Source: Acinetobacter apis (lineage in GTDB: Bacteria; Pseudomonadota; Gammaproteobacteria; Pseudomonadales; Moraxellaceae). Taken from it: a stretch of DNA of 64,000 nt. The stretch is taken from positions 124,001 through 188,000 of the forward strand of contig NZ_FZLN01000002.1 of NCBI RefSeq assembly GCF_900197575.1. Direction: 5' to 3'. The notes under the pieces are model-generated. The model ran no database searches. It was not told the DNA's origin and worked only from the letters and a program-made list of their open reading frames with translations. Numbering within the stretch: the stretch's first letter is position 1; the number at the start of each line of letters is the position of its first letter. Position numbers and translations under genes: made by a program. This document shows, piece by piece, positions 37,686-47,913 of this stretch.

Positions 37686-38711
37686 TCAAAACGTAGCAGC
37701 AGCCATTTGCAATGGTTGCCATTTTTTACTTGCCCCTAAAGTCAATGTTGCACAATCATATGCCTGTTGAAGAAATTGTTGTCTTTTAGGTTCAGTAAAC
37801 CCTGTTTGGGCAATTAAAGTTTCTCTTAATGGATGATGACTTGTAATTAAATATTCGTTTCGCTTGTGTAAACGTTCTAATAAAGAAATAGATGGGAGTA
37901 AATCAAACTTTCCTTGATGCCCTCGATTACATGATATGCAAGCTAATACTAAATTGGATACCCCATTAATTGGCTTCCCTGCATCGCACTCTCGTAACTT
38001 GTGCGGGAAAAAGTGATCCACATCAGCAGATTCATCAAGTAATGATGTAATAGTAATTGGTCTAAAACAATAAAAACATTTTCCTTTTTGATAACCATTT
38101 AAAGCCGCTTTTGCAGAAGTTACATTCACTCTTCTCATCTTATTGTCTGCAATTAAAATACCTGTATCATCATGTTCAATTTGCACTAAATGTTTAGGTA
38201 AATTCATACTCCATGCTGTTTCCACTAAGCGCCATCTGGCTTCTGTTTCATCAATCAAATCATTGGCATGTTGAGTATCAAATAATTGAAAAACCTCATC
38301 GGTTAAAATAATGCCGCCATGCGTTTTTCTTGCATCAGCAAAAAATCTTTGTGGTAACTCTTGCCCATGTACCATATGGAATGCATCAATCACATTGGCA
38401 AAACCATATTGAACTGTTTTCTGTATTAATGTGTTTTGATCTATCTGATTGCAATTATATGCTCGACAGACATCTAAAAATTTACTTGAATTTGATGTTG
38501 CCTGTTTATCTACTAACTTTAAATGCTCACAGATATGTTGACTAAATGGATATGCGAGTTGGTCTAGGGTGACCACTGTTTTGCCTTGTTCTTTTAAGTG
38601 ATATAACGATTTTGCTAAAGCAAACTTATAAGATGCAACATTACGACCAAACAAAATAATTGAGCGCCAATAATTCTCAAGATTCGGTTCAATTTCATAA
38701 AATTTAGTCAT
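37686..38711 (-). CDS. HNH endonuclease domain protein
   Basis: From ATG 38711 (MTKFYEIEPNLENYW, with GGAAG upstream) the protein is 341 residues; the frame stays open for 47 more codons but these overlap the methyltransferase. Residues about 210-280 are an HNH/ZF nuclease unit: KCFYCFRPI, the catalytic DVDHFFPHKL and LACISCNRGHQGKFDLLP, with four cysteines for structural zinc. The N-terminal 200 residues are helical and unrecognised (LFGRNVASYKFALAKSLYHL). It is 14 bases behind a methyltransferase gene in an island with a nuclease-helicase, which suggests DNA processing or defence. Confidence 0.8.
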   Translation of the reverse strand: MTKFYEIEPNLENYWRSIILFGRNVASYKFALAKSLYHLKEQGKTVVTLDQLAYPFSQHICEHLKLVDKQATSNSSKFLDVCRAYNCNQIDQNTLIQKTVQYGFANVIDAFHMVHGQELPQRFFADARKTHGGIILTDEVFQLFDTQHANDLIDETEARWRLVETAWSMNLPKHLVQIEHDDTGILIADNKMRRVNVTSAKAALNGYQKGKCFYCFRPITITSLLDESADVDHFFPHKLRECDAGKPINGVSNLVLACISCNRGHQGKFDLLPSISLLERLHKRNEYLITSHHPLRETLIAQTGFTEPKRQQFLQQAYDCATLTLGASKKWQPLQMAAATF

Positions 38712-38724
38712 CTTCCACTCAAGT

Positions 38725-39309
38725 CTAGGTTTTCTTAAATAAAATATTGAGCCATTTTTCATCACGATCTGGTCTTCGATCGGTAGTAATCCATTGCTGT
38801 AGTATTTGAATGTTTGCAAAATGATTAAATAATACTTCTGCTTGATGTTCATTTAAGTCTGTAAATTGGCGCCCTTCTTTTTCTCGATCACTATCACCAT
38901 ATTTAAATGATATATAACAAACACCTTGATCTAGCAATGCTTCTTTAATACGGTGTATGACATCAGATAATCGATTTCTTTCACAATGCAATAAGGATGC
39001 ACAAGCCCAAATCCCATGATATTTATTTTTTACCGATAAATCATAAAAACTTTGATGCATCACTTTTAAGCCTGTGAATTGAGATGCTTTTTTAACCAAT
39101 TCTTCTGAATAATCTATCGCATCTACATCATAACCTTGGTGTTTAAAAGCCAAAGTATCTCGACCAGATCCACAGCCTAAATCTAATATTTTGGCATGTT
39201 TGGGCAAATGAGTTAAAAAAGGTTGATATAAATCATTCATATCTACACATACCGTTTGAGCATAAAACGCTTCAGCATGTTGGTTATAGTAATCTTGTGT
39301 TGTTGACAT
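38725..39309 (-). CDS. Class I SAM-dependent methyltransferase
   Basis: A 194-residue Rossmann methyltransferase. Motif I ILDLGCGSGRDTLAF, motif II region VDAIDYSEELVKKA, and motif IV-like GIWACASLLHCER are present. It lacks the NPPY/DPPY motif of DNA adenine or N4-cytosine methylases, so a small-molecule or protein substrate (TehB/UbiE-like) is more likely than DNA. It lies between the nuclease-helicase pseudogene (104 bases upstream) and the HNH gene, in the same direction. Confidence 0.82.
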   Translation of the reverse strand: MSTTQDYYNQHAEAFYAQTVCVDMNDLYQPFLTHLPKHAKILDLGCGSGRDTLAFKHQGYDVDAIDYSEELVKKASQFTGLKVMHQSFYDLSVKNKYHGIWACASLLHCERNRLSDVIHRIKEALLDQGVCYISFKYGDSDREKEGRQFTDLNEHQAEVLFNHFANIQILQQWITTDRRPDRDEKWLNILFKKT

Positions 39310-39413
39310 TTCTCTTCCTTATATTCATTCCTGAATAAGCATTACTTTTCATGCTACAGAGCTAAATATTTAATTAAAATAATGATCAGTCTTACTCTGA
39401 ATGAAAATTGATA

Positions 39414-42305
39414 TTATGCATTTACAAGATATTTATATAGCCCAGCTTCAACTGGCCGATCAATTTTAAAATCCATTTTCACAACTGAAACAGGCTTTTC
39501 CTCTGTTTGCATTAAAGTTTCTTGCGCAGTTCCTATGATATAACTTAAAAAACCAATGAAATAAAAGTCTACGCCTTCATCATCATCTTTTTTAACAAAT
39601 AAAGGCAGTAATGTACCTTGTTGCTGTGAATTTAAAATCACCTGTACATCAGGACTTGAAATTTTTCTTTTTGATTTAGACATCCATTGAAAATGCTGAG
39701 CATCAATAAACTGATCTTCATATTTCGTAGTTTCAGAAATATCATTTGCTTTATGGTAAGTAACAAATATTGGGCAATTGGATTTATCTGGGCTGGCTAA
39801 ATATCCACCCACATTTTGTGGATTTTGGTTTTTTTCCCAATTTAAAATTCGAAATACATCTTTGCGTGAATATTTTGCATAATAAACAAAGCCATGATTA
39901 AAGTTTTGACGATCAAAATCTTTAAAATAGCTTGTGACAGCATAGTCCACATTATCTATTAAAAAAATTTTAAAAGTAGTCTTTTTTAAAACCTCTTTAA
40001 ATAAATCAGATACCTTAAAATAAGCATCGTTAATACTCAACATGGTGAATACTTCACGATCTTTAAAATATTTGATTGGATGAAATACCATATTTAAATT
40101 ATTAACAATTGAGGTAATATCCGCGCTAGACACGTCAATTTGATACTGCGTTTTCACATCATCTTGAAAAGCTTTAACAGATAGATGGGTTAAATTAGAC
40201 GCAAGTAATTTTTTGAATAATAATGACTCAAGTACCCGCTTAGTATTGTTAATTTCTAAGGCATAAAATTGTAATAAGGCTTCTTCAAACTCATTTAATA
40301 TAGGTATATGTTTTTCAATTAAATGCACAAAAGAATAATAAGACTTTGCATAACTGACAAAGCTAAATGGATCTCGTAATTGAGTTTCAAGAAAATCCAT
40401 CATCATTGGCATACGACCAAGTCTCACATTTAATAACTTATAATCGCTCACCAAATCTTTTTTAGTTTGAAAGTTAGAGTGATTAATTGAGGCAAATATT
40501 TTTTCTTTAGCAACTTCATCAAAATAAATTGTTGATGCACCAGGCAATAATGAGCTGCCACTGGTCACTAATTTTCGCAGTTGGTCTTTATTAAATGAAT
40601 TATCCCCAAATAAAGCCATTGGAATTAAAAAGTTTTTCTCATAATTACCAATAAAATCAATGACTGTTAAATATTCTTTATTTACATGTTTTCTGAGCCC
40701 ACGGCCTAATTGTTGAATATATATAATTGATGATTCTGTTGCTCGTAAAAAAATGACTTGGTTAATTGCAGGAATATCAATGCCTTCATTAAAAATATCC
40801 ACTGTAAAAATCATTTCAACACGATTATTGTCTGCTGAACTGATTGATTCAATTGCAGCAACGCGCTGTGTTGTCGTATTCTGACCACTTAAAGCGATAC
40901 TTCGGACACCCAAAGTATTCATTTTTTCTGAAAGAATCTCTGCCTCTTGAACACCAGAACAAAAAACCAAAGCTCTTAATTCACCATTGTCTGTACCAAA
41001 TTGATCTGATGCTTGCTTAATTTTTAAAACACGTTCAGCACTTACGAGGTCATTAAAGTTTGCATGATCAGCAATGGGCTCACCATCTATTTTTAAATCT
41101 GAAATACCAAAGTAATGAAAAGGACATACCAAATCACATTCCATTGCTTTTTTTAAACGAACCTCGTAAGCAATGTTGTAATCAAATGATTTAAAAATAT
41201 CTACGCCATCACTGCGGTCTGGTGTTGCTGTCATTCCTAAAAGAAATTTTGGTTTAAAATATTCAATAATTTTAAGATAACTTGCCGAGCCAGAACGATG
41301 GCTTTCATCAATTACAATATAATCAAAAGCTTCAGGTGCAAACTGATTTAAGTGATGGTCTTTAGATAAAGATTGGATGGTTGCAAAAACATATTGATGA
41401 CCTGCTAAATCTTGCTGAGAACCTGAAAAAATAGTTGATTTAAAATGAGCGCCAAAAACATTTCTAAAGGTCTTCTGTGCATCAATTAGTATGTTTTCTC
41501 GATGTACTACAAATAACAAGCTTTTAGCTTGAAAAGCATGAACATCAAATGCAGACAGATACGTCTTTCCTGTACCCGTTGCTGAAATCAGTAATGCTTT
41601 TGAATGACCTTGCTGTCGCAATTTTTTTAAGCTGGCTAACGCATCTTGTTGCATTAAATTGGGTTGAATAGCTTGATAGGCAGATGGTTTTTGCAGCAGC
41701 AATTGCTGAGAATTTTTTTTAATATTTTGATATAACTCACTATATTGTGCTATATAGTCATCCGTTAATTCTTGTGCATGATCAAATAAAGTTTGCTTTT
41801 TAAAGATAAGATCATGAATTACTTTACTGTTAGGTAATGCCCGAATAAAGATATTTAGCTCTTCATTTTTACAAAGTGCATTGGCTGTTAAATTACTGCT
41901 CCCTAATAACACGCTAACATGATTTTCATGCTCAAATAGATAACTTTTTGCGTGTAAATCAGAGGTTGTGTCTATACGAACTTCGATATTTTAAAATTTT
42001 TTTAATCTGATGAGCGCATCAGGCTGCGTAAAATTAAGATATTGAGAAACTAAAATTTGGCCTGGTATATTTCTAGATTGTAAATTTTCAAGCAATGCAT
42101 AAAGGGTGTTAAAGCCACTCATGCTTAAAAAAGCAGTAGTGAACCAAAATCTTGTGCAATCTGCTAATTCATTTTCAAATGTATTAATCACTTTTTGTAT
42201 TGGATAATGATTTTGCACCAATTGAGCTTGATACATATTTTCAGAAGTGACAGACCCATCTATAAAGCTTGTCATTAATCCTTGAGCTAAAGCATCTCTA
42301 ATCAT
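39414..42305 (-). pseudogene. PLD-nuclease/SF2-helicase/DUF3427 protein, interrupted by an in-frame stop
   Basis: Two open frames in the same reading frame: 41991-42305 (N-terminal 104 residues, MIRDALAQGL) and 39414-about 41990. They are split by one TAA at 41991-41993 in a TTTTAAAATATC context. Directly after the stop the frame reads NIEVRIDTTSDLHAKSYLFE, then VLLGSSNLTANAL, a phospholipase-D HKD motif. Next comes an SF2 helicase: ATGTGKTYLSA, VIDESHR, MTATPDR, then QQLGRGLRKH (motif VI). The C-terminal 400 residues match DUF3427 in position. Total about 963 codons, the usual size of such fusions. A single A-to-T change (AAA to TAA) explains the stop; it may be a decayed gene or a sequencing error. 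Confidence 0.8.
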
Positions 42306-42693
42306 TTTTTATCAACTCGTTCACAATGGGTAAGTCTGCTGCTGCCCAATCCAAAGTGATTAACTCATCAGCAGTTAACCATTGATAATCTATATGCTCA
42401 ACTAACTGTAAGCTCTTATTTTGGCTATAACATAAAAATGTATTTAAAGAGATACTAAAATCAGGATAGTCATGATTGACTGTCATAAGATATGAGTCAA
42501 CAATGATATGCATACATAATTCTTCTTCAACTTCACGGACAATGGCTTCTTCTAGTGTTTCACCAAGTTCTATTTTTCCGCCGGGAAATTCGTATTTAAA
42601 AGAAATATAATCATATTTAGATGATGCTCTTTGTACACATAAAATTTTGTTTTCATGTTGAATGACAGCAGCAACAACAGCAAATTTTTTCAT
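42298..42693 (-). CDS. NUDIX hydrolase (MutT-like)
   Basis: A 131-residue NUDIX protein from ATG 42693 (MKKFAVVAAVIQ); an in-frame ATG at 42708 is possible. The NUDIX box reads GGKIELGETLEEAIVREVEEEL, matching GX5EX7REUXEEXGU except at the last positions. MutT-like members hydrolyse oxidised dNTPs, but many in islands act on other nucleotides. Its 3' end overlaps the helicase gene by eight bases, implying one operon and a functional connection. Confidence 0.88.
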   Translation of the reverse strand: MKKFAVVAAVIQHENKILCVQRASSKYDYISFKYEFPGGKIELGETLEEAIVREVEEELCMHIIVDSYLMTVNHDYPDFSISLNTFLCYSQNKSLQLVEHIDYQWLTADELITLDWAAADLPIVNELIKND

Positions 42694-42929
42694 ATAAATC
42701 TTATTCATTGATAGGCATATATCAATAAGTATAACGGTATAGAGATGAAAGATAAGCGATTTAAATCAATAAAAATTTAAAATCTAGTAAGCCAGGTGAG
42801 TGATAAAAATCATATTGTCATGACAATATAATTGAGCAATAAATTTGAAACTCAATTATCAATATTGATCATTTAAGCTAAAAAACCTACCACTGTAGAA
42901 CAATGATAGGTCAATTTAAAATTAAATTT

Positions 42930-44885
42930 TTAAAAATTATAAGTTGCTTTCACAAAATAGTTTCGGCCATACATTTTGGTGTTAAACCCTGTGTTTTTAT
43001 CTTCTAAATCGACATTGGTAATGTTTTTAACACCATAATCTACAATTACTTTTGGTGTTAAGTTAGATGAAAATACAACATCATAGGTGGTATATGACGG
43101 CAGTTTTTGTCCAGAACTTAAAATTTGTGAACCAATATAATTTGCACTTAAATTCACTTTGTAATTTTCAACTGGTGTCCAAAATACAGAGTTATTCCAC
43201 ATCCATTTTGGTCGTTCAGTTAGCTCTTTCTTGGTGGTTTTATTTTCTGTTTCTAAATAAGTTGCATTGGTTTTAATGCCCAAATCATCATTAAAATCAT
43301 AACCTGCTGCAAGTTCTATCCCACGTAAATTGGCTTTTGAAATATTGCTCCATTTGTTTGGAAACAACGATCCCGCAGGTGCAGAGGTGTCTTTAACACG
43401 CTCAATTAAGTTTTCAACATCGTTGTTAAATGCAGTGATGTTAAAATTCCAATCTGGTCGTTTCACCAATAACGACACTTCATAACTTGTGCTTTCTTCA
43501 GGCTGTAAATTGGCATTGCCTCGAATATAACAACTACCACCACACGATATGAAACGATAACTTTCATTTAACTGATAAGGACTTGGTACTTTATAAGCTT
43601 GCCCTACGCCCCCTTTTACCACGACACCATCAAGTAATTCATATGCCAAATAGGCTTTACCTGTCGCTTTGCCTTTAAAGTTGTCAAAGTCATCATAACG
43701 ACCACCGAGTGTCAGGGTTAAATCTTTCGTAATATGGGTATCATTTTGGGCAAAGACACCATAAGATTTTTGCTGAGAACCGCCTGTATTTGGATAACCA
43801 ATAATGTCTGTAATTTCTTGGTCTTTATAATCTGCACCCACTGTACTGCTGTTCATCCACCAATCAAAGTTAGCAAATACACGACCAATTAAATTTTCTT
43901 GTTTATAATTACGGCGTTGTGGCGCGTCATAATCACTGTCGTAATCTTCAATTTTACCTGTTTCTTTTCCGATATATGCTTCTGTTGTTCCCCAATCCCA
44001 ATGACCACGGTGAGTTAAACCAAAATTTGTACGTTCAATTTCAAGTTCAGAAAAACCGTTGGATGTATCTTGTGTCAACGGGCGTCGGTCATGGTTATAA
44101 TTCACATCAAAGTCAATCGCTTGCTGATCGTTAATATCCCAAGTTAAAGTGGTATTAATATTTTTGGTTTCTTTTTTAACAAAATATGCGCCATCTTTTG
44201 TCACTGCCGCCTCTCGATACCATGCATCACGATTGTATGCATCCCCAGTAACACGTAACGAAAGATGATCTGTTAACCCCGTGTTTAAGTTAAAACCATA
44301 GCGAGATTGGTTTTTTCCTCGGCCTGTATCAGCTCGGTTAAACTGTGCAAAAATAGAGCCTGTCGTTTCGCCAGGCTTGGCTTTTTTAGTAATAATATTA
44401 ATGACACCGCCCATGGCATCAGACCCATAAAGCGATGACATTGGACCACGAATCACTTCAATGCGATCAATACTATTTAATGGAATTGAGCTCCAGTCAA
44501 AATCGTTACCACGCCACATGGCACCTGATGAAGACATGCGCTTACCATTTAATAAAATTAACGTATAACTCCCCGATGTGTCTTGCATCCCACGAATTAA
44601 AACTTTGTCTATCCCAGTATTATAGTTATAGACACCAGCTTCTCTTTGCAGAACATCTGCAATATTGAGCGCAGCACTACGCTCAATATCTTCACTGGTC
44701 ACCACGCTCATTGAAGCAGGCGCTTTTTGTATATCTTGTTTTTTTAACGATGCACTAACAACAATGGTTTCAAGCTGCTGCGCTTTCGGTTCATCTACTA
44801 CAGTTGTATCTTCTGCATAAACTTGAATTGATAAAATCATTGTTCCTGTAATTGCCAATCCCAATCTTGGTTTTATCAATTTCAT
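42930..44885 (-). CDS. TonB-dependent catecholate siderophore receptor
   Basis: A 651-residue outer-membrane receptor. The signal peptide ends near SIQVYA. A TonB-box-like ETIVVSAS follows, then a plug domain with DIERSAALNIADVLQREAGV, VLIRGMQ and VIRGPMSSLYGSDAMGGVINIITKK. The remainder is a 22-strand barrel ending in the aromatic YFVKATYNF. It resembles FepA/CirA/IrgA-type receptors in plug motifs but is CirA-length, shorter than FepA (about 720). A Fur box 40 bases upstream and its place beside the DHB genes point to uptake of the ferric siderophore made here. Confidence 0.9.
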   Translation of the reverse strand: MKLIKPRLGLAITGTMILSIQVYAEDTTVVDEPKAQQLETIVVSASLKKQDIQKAPASMSVVTSEDIERSAALNIADVLQREAGVYNYNTGIDKVLIRGMQDTSGSYTLILLNGKRMSSSGAMWRGNDFDWSSIPLNSIDRIEVIRGPMSSLYGSDAMGGVINIITKKAKPGETTGSIFAQFNRADTGRGKNQSRYGFNLNTGLTDHLSLRVTGDAYNRDAWYREAAVTKDGAYFVKKETKNINTTLTWDINDQQAIDFDVNYNHDRRPLTQDTSNGFSELEIERTNFGLTHRGHWDWGTTEAYIGKETGKIEDYDSDYDAPQRRNYKQENLIGRVFANFDWWMNSSTVGADYKDQEITDIIGYPNTGGSQQKSYGVFAQNDTHITKDLTLTLGGRYDDFDNFKGKATGKAYLAYELLDGVVVKGGVGQAYKVPSPYQLNESYRFISCGGSCYIRGNANLQPEESTSYEVSLLVKRPDWNFNITAFNNDVENLIERVKDTSAPAGSLFPNKWSNISKANLRGIELAAGYDFNDDLGIKTNATYLETENKTTKKELTERPKWMWNNSVFWTPVENYKVNLSANYIGSQILSSGQKLPSYTTYDVVFSSNLTPKVIVDYGVKNITNVDLEDKNTGFNTKMYGRNYFVKATYNF

Positions 44886-44921
44886 TCCTTATTCTCCATA
44901 ATCCATTCTCCATAGCACAAT

Positions 44922-44945
44922 ATACTGATAATCATTATCATTTAT
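44922..44945. promoter_or_regulatory. Fur box of the TonB receptor gene
   Basis: ACTGATAATCATTATCATTT (core 44927-44939 GATAATCATTATC) is close to the Fur consensus, 42 bases upstream of the receptor start codon. Confidence 0.88.
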
Positions 44946-45261
44946 TTTTTGGTATCTTATCCCTCACCTTTGCAGATTGCAATAAAAAGTTTAACTATTG
45001 TATAAATGTTTATTATTTATATAACGGTCAATAACCATTAACCTTCAATTAAAATATCAATTCATATTCTATGGATATATTAAATTTAAATAATTGATAT
45101 TAATCACTTTGATTAATTTAAATTCACCACTAGTAAAAATAAACTTAGATTTAATTTAAATAAATATAATCATTTGGTAAAATAATAAATCACACTCAAG
45201 TAAAGTATCTTTGAATTACGACATTCAGCTCATTTTGTTTCAGTCATTAAAACTGAAGGCC

Positions 45262-45336
45262 GTGCTTTAATCTATTGGGTTGAAATCATGTTGTATAAAA
45301 CAACGTGTTCAAACCCAATATCACGTTTTAAAGCAC
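45262..45336. repeat. Long imperfect inverted repeat downstream of entB
   Basis: A 75-base hairpin: GTGCTTTAA ... TATTGGGTT-GAA ... ATGTTGT on one side and ACAACGT ... TTCAAACCCAATA ... TTTAAAGCAC on the other, with small bulges and a short AT loop. It starts 22 bases after the entB stop (minus strand). There is no clear T-tract, so it is not a standard terminator; mRNA 3'-end stabiliser or small mobile/REP-like element are options. Confidence 0.7.
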
Positions 45337-45358
45337 CTCTTGATGTTGAATAAACAGA

Positions 45359-46234
45359 TTAAGCGGCTATTTTTCCAATCCATGCATCTAAAGTGGGTTG
45401 CTCTGCTAAATCCTCAAAACTGACACGACTTCCACAAGCTTGCCATACCCCCACCAATGTCATTAAACGGACTGAATCTAAGCCTAAAAGCAATAAATCA
45501 TCTTGGAGTTGAATTTCTTCAGCAGGAAGTTGTAACTGTTCACTTACCGCACGCAAAATACCTGCTTTTGATAGCGGATGTATTTGATCCTCTGCCTGAT
45601 TTGACCATGCTGTAAGTACATTATCCGTGGTCATCACTTGGGCACAGCGTGTACTGGCATATTTAAGTGCAAGATCATGTTCTTCACGGCTAAAGTCAGC
45701 CATCGCATCTGCCAAGAGAAAGGGTTTAATATTTAACATAAATGCTTCTGCGGCACTCATTAAACAACCAATATGTGCATATACACCACACACAATCAAT
45801 TGATTACGTCCCCACTCTTGCATCAGTTGCTCAAGGTTTGAAAATTTAAATGCACTGTAGCGCCACTTGGTTAATACAGTGTCTTCTGGCTGTGGGGTTA
45901 ATTCATCATGAATTTTTGTTTGTACAGGATCATCTTTTAACCCTGCCCCCCAAAAGTCAGTTAAAAGCTGGCGATGCTCTGGCGTTTGATTACCAAGTTG
46001 TGCGGTATATACCACTGGAATATCTTGTTCATGTGCATGTTCAATCAGCATTTTCGTGTGCCGAATAAGTTCTGGAATAGGCTCTTGCGAAACATCATAA
46101 AAATCTAAAAAGTATTGCTGCATATCGTGCACAAGCAATACGGATTGTTGAGGGTCAATGCGCCAATCTGTTTTATTATGAATAGATTGATCCATTTTTG
46201 GCATGGGATAACTGGCAATTCTTGGAATAGTCAT
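45359..46234 (-). CDS. entB: Bifunctional isochorismatase/aryl carrier protein
   Basis: A 291-residue EntB/DhbB homolog. The isochorismatase domain (about 30-210) converts isochorismate to 2,3-dihydro-2,3-dihydroxybenzoate plus pyruvate and has VLLVHDMQQYFLDFY (catalytic Asp), the LTKWRYSAF lysine, and GVYAHIGCLMSAAEA. The C-terminal aryl carrier domain (about 220-291) has the phosphopantetheine site LLLLGLDSVRLM with the EntB-type DSxR pattern. It is the last gene of entA-entC-entE-entB. The long hairpin lies just downstream. Confidence 0.96.
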   Translation of the reverse strand: MTIPRIASYPMPKMDQSIHNKTDWRIDPQQSVLLVHDMQQYFLDFYDVSQEPIPELIRHTKMLIEHAHEQDIPVVYTAQLGNQTPEHRQLLTDFWGAGLKDDPVQTKIHDELTPQPEDTVLTKWRYSAFKFSNLEQLMQEWGRNQLIVCGVYAHIGCLMSAAEAFMLNIKPFLLADAMADFSREEHDLALKYASTRCAQVMTTDNVLTAWSNQAEDQIHPLSKAGILRAVSEQLQLPAEEIQLQDDLLLLGLDSVRLMTLVGVWQACGSRVSFEDLAEQPTLDAWIGKIAA

Positions 46235-46261
46235 GGGTGTACCTTATTTATTAATTTGACT

Positions 46262-47908
46262 TTAAAGCTGTTTAATCAGTGTTTTTTTGTCTATTTTTCC
46301 AAAAGCGGTATAGGGAAAATGCTCAATAAATTGAATAGAATCTGGAATTTTATATTGTGCTAGACCATAATCTTTTAAGTATTGACGTAGCATCAAACTG
46401 CGCCTAATTTCACTCGGATCGTCGTGCTGTGTTTGCCAAGACACAAATGCGCAGCTTTTCTCACCAAGTAATTCATCAGGCATTGCGACTAAAGCCACCA
46501 ATTTGACTTGCGGATGCGTAATTAATGCTTGCTCGACTTCTTCAGTGGCAATTTTTTCACCGCCACGGTTAATCTGTTCTTTGGAACGACCTTCAACCAC
46601 AATACAACCATCATCTAATATTCGGACAAGATCGCCTGTTCGATAAAAGCCATCTTGCGTAAAAGAACGTGCGTTATGTTCTTCCGCTTGATAATAGCCA
46701 CGAATGGTATAAGGACCACGTGTCAGCAAGTGCCCAATCGCCCCTTGTGCCACAGGTCGATCTTCATCATCTAAAACCAATATTTCATCATCTTCAGAAA
46801 TTTTGAGCCCTTGTGTATAAATAATTTGTGCCTTGTTCATATCAAAACGGGTGTAATTGACTAAGCCTTCTGCCATTCCAAAAACCTGCTGCAAACTCAC
46901 TTTAAATTCATCAATCAAGCGTGTTGCAACGACATCAGCTAAACGGGCACCACCCACTTGTAAACAGTGTAAAGTCGATAAAATATCATCTTGATCGCGT
47001 GCAGCTTTTTCAATCCAAGGATGAACCAATGCAGGCACAAGACAAGCATCTGTCACTTGATATTTTCGGATTAATGCAAATGACGTTTCAGGACTTGGAT
47101 CTGTCCCAAGCACAACAGCACCACCGACATAAAAAATGCCCAATGCTCCCGCAGAACTCATCGAAAAATTATGCGCAACAGGCAACACCATTAGTAATCT
47201 AGATGTTTGATTAAGCTCGCAGATTTTGGCACTTTCTCGCACACTATAAAGATAGTCATCATGCGTACGTGGAATCAATTTAGGAATGCCTGTACTGCCC
47301 CCTGACAATTGTAAAAAAGCCACTTGATCAGCACTGCTGGCTTGGCTTGCAACATACTTGTCAGGTGGTTGTGTATCAAAGTCATATAAGGCTGAAATTG
47401 ATTCAAATTCTGCAGCATCGCCTAAAATAAAAATATGTTTTAAACTTGGATTAGCATCTTGGCATTGCCGAGCCAAAGCCCGATAATCAAATTTTTGTGC
47501 TCCAAAGTCTGCACAAAAATAAGCACATGCTTGAGTTTGTTTAAAAAAACTGTTTACTTCAGAAAAGCGATGGGCGGAGAGCGACATAATCGGCAAAATA
47601 CCCAATCGAATTAATGCAAAGAACACTATGTAAAACGCATGATGATTGGGCAACTGCACAACAGCTTGATCACCCGCTTGTAAACCGTATTTACTCAAGC
47701 GTGTAGCACAAGCGTCTACGGCTATATTCAATTGCTGATAGCTAATTGTTTGATCGCCGCAGTAGATGGCAATATTGTTTGGAAATTTTTCAGCAGATAC
47801 ATGCAGAAATTCACTTAGATTTTGCCCAATCCAATAGCCTTTCTCTCGGTACTTTTGAGCAAACTCTTCAGGATATGCAACAGCACCTTTTAAATAATGG
47901 TTTGGCAT
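46262..47908 (-). CDS. entE: 2,3-dihydroxybenzoate-AMP ligase
   Basis: Adenylates 2,3-dihydroxybenzoate and loads it onto the EntB carrier. The protein has A3 core LQLSGGSTGIPKLIPRTHDDY, GGARLADVVATRL, FGMAEGLVNYTR, TGDLVR, and the A10 region TAFGKIDKK with catalytic Lys near the end. Two starts compete: ATG 47917 (overlaps the entC TGA as ATGA, but abuts AAAGG) and ATG 47908 (MPNHYLKG, eight bases after AGGA). I choose 47908, giving 548 residues. Confidence 0.95.
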   Translation of the reverse strand: MPNHYLKGAVAYPEEFAQKYREKGYWIGQNLSEFLHVSAEKFPNNIAIYCGDQTISYQQLNIAVDACATRLSKYGLQAGDQAVVQLPNHHAFYIVFFALIRLGILPIMSLSAHRFSEVNSFFKQTQACAYFCADFGAQKFDYRALARQCQDANPSLKHIFILGDAAEFESISALYDFDTQPPDKYVASQASSADQVAFLQLSGGSTGIPKLIPRTHDDYLYSVRESAKICELNQTSRLLMVLPVAHNFSMSSAGALGIFYVGGAVVLGTDPSPETSFALIRKYQVTDACLVPALVHPWIEKAARDQDDILSTLHCLQVGGARLADVVATRLIDEFKVSLQQVFGMAEGLVNYTRFDMNKAQIIYTQGLKISEDDEILVLDDEDRPVAQGAIGHLLTRGPYTIRGYYQAEEHNARSFTQDGFYRTGDLVRILDDGCIVVEGRSKEQINRGGEKIATEEVEQALITHPQVKLVALVAMPDELLGEKSCAFVSWQTQHDDPSEIRRSLMLRQYLKDYGLAQYKIPDSIQFIEHFPYTAFGKIDKKTLIKQL

Positions 47909-47913
47909 GTGGT

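Noticed and set aside
38725..39309. DNA methylase of a restriction-modification pair with the HNH gene
   Set aside because: Motif IV is not NPPY/DPPY-like and there is no target-recognition domain; it reads as a small-molecule-type class I methyltransferase.
39414..41912. Treating the 832-codon frame as a complete helicase gene starting at GTG 41912
   Set aside because: The coding similarity (HKD motif) continues upstream in the same frame to a TAA, and then to the 104-codon frame; the GTG is internal.
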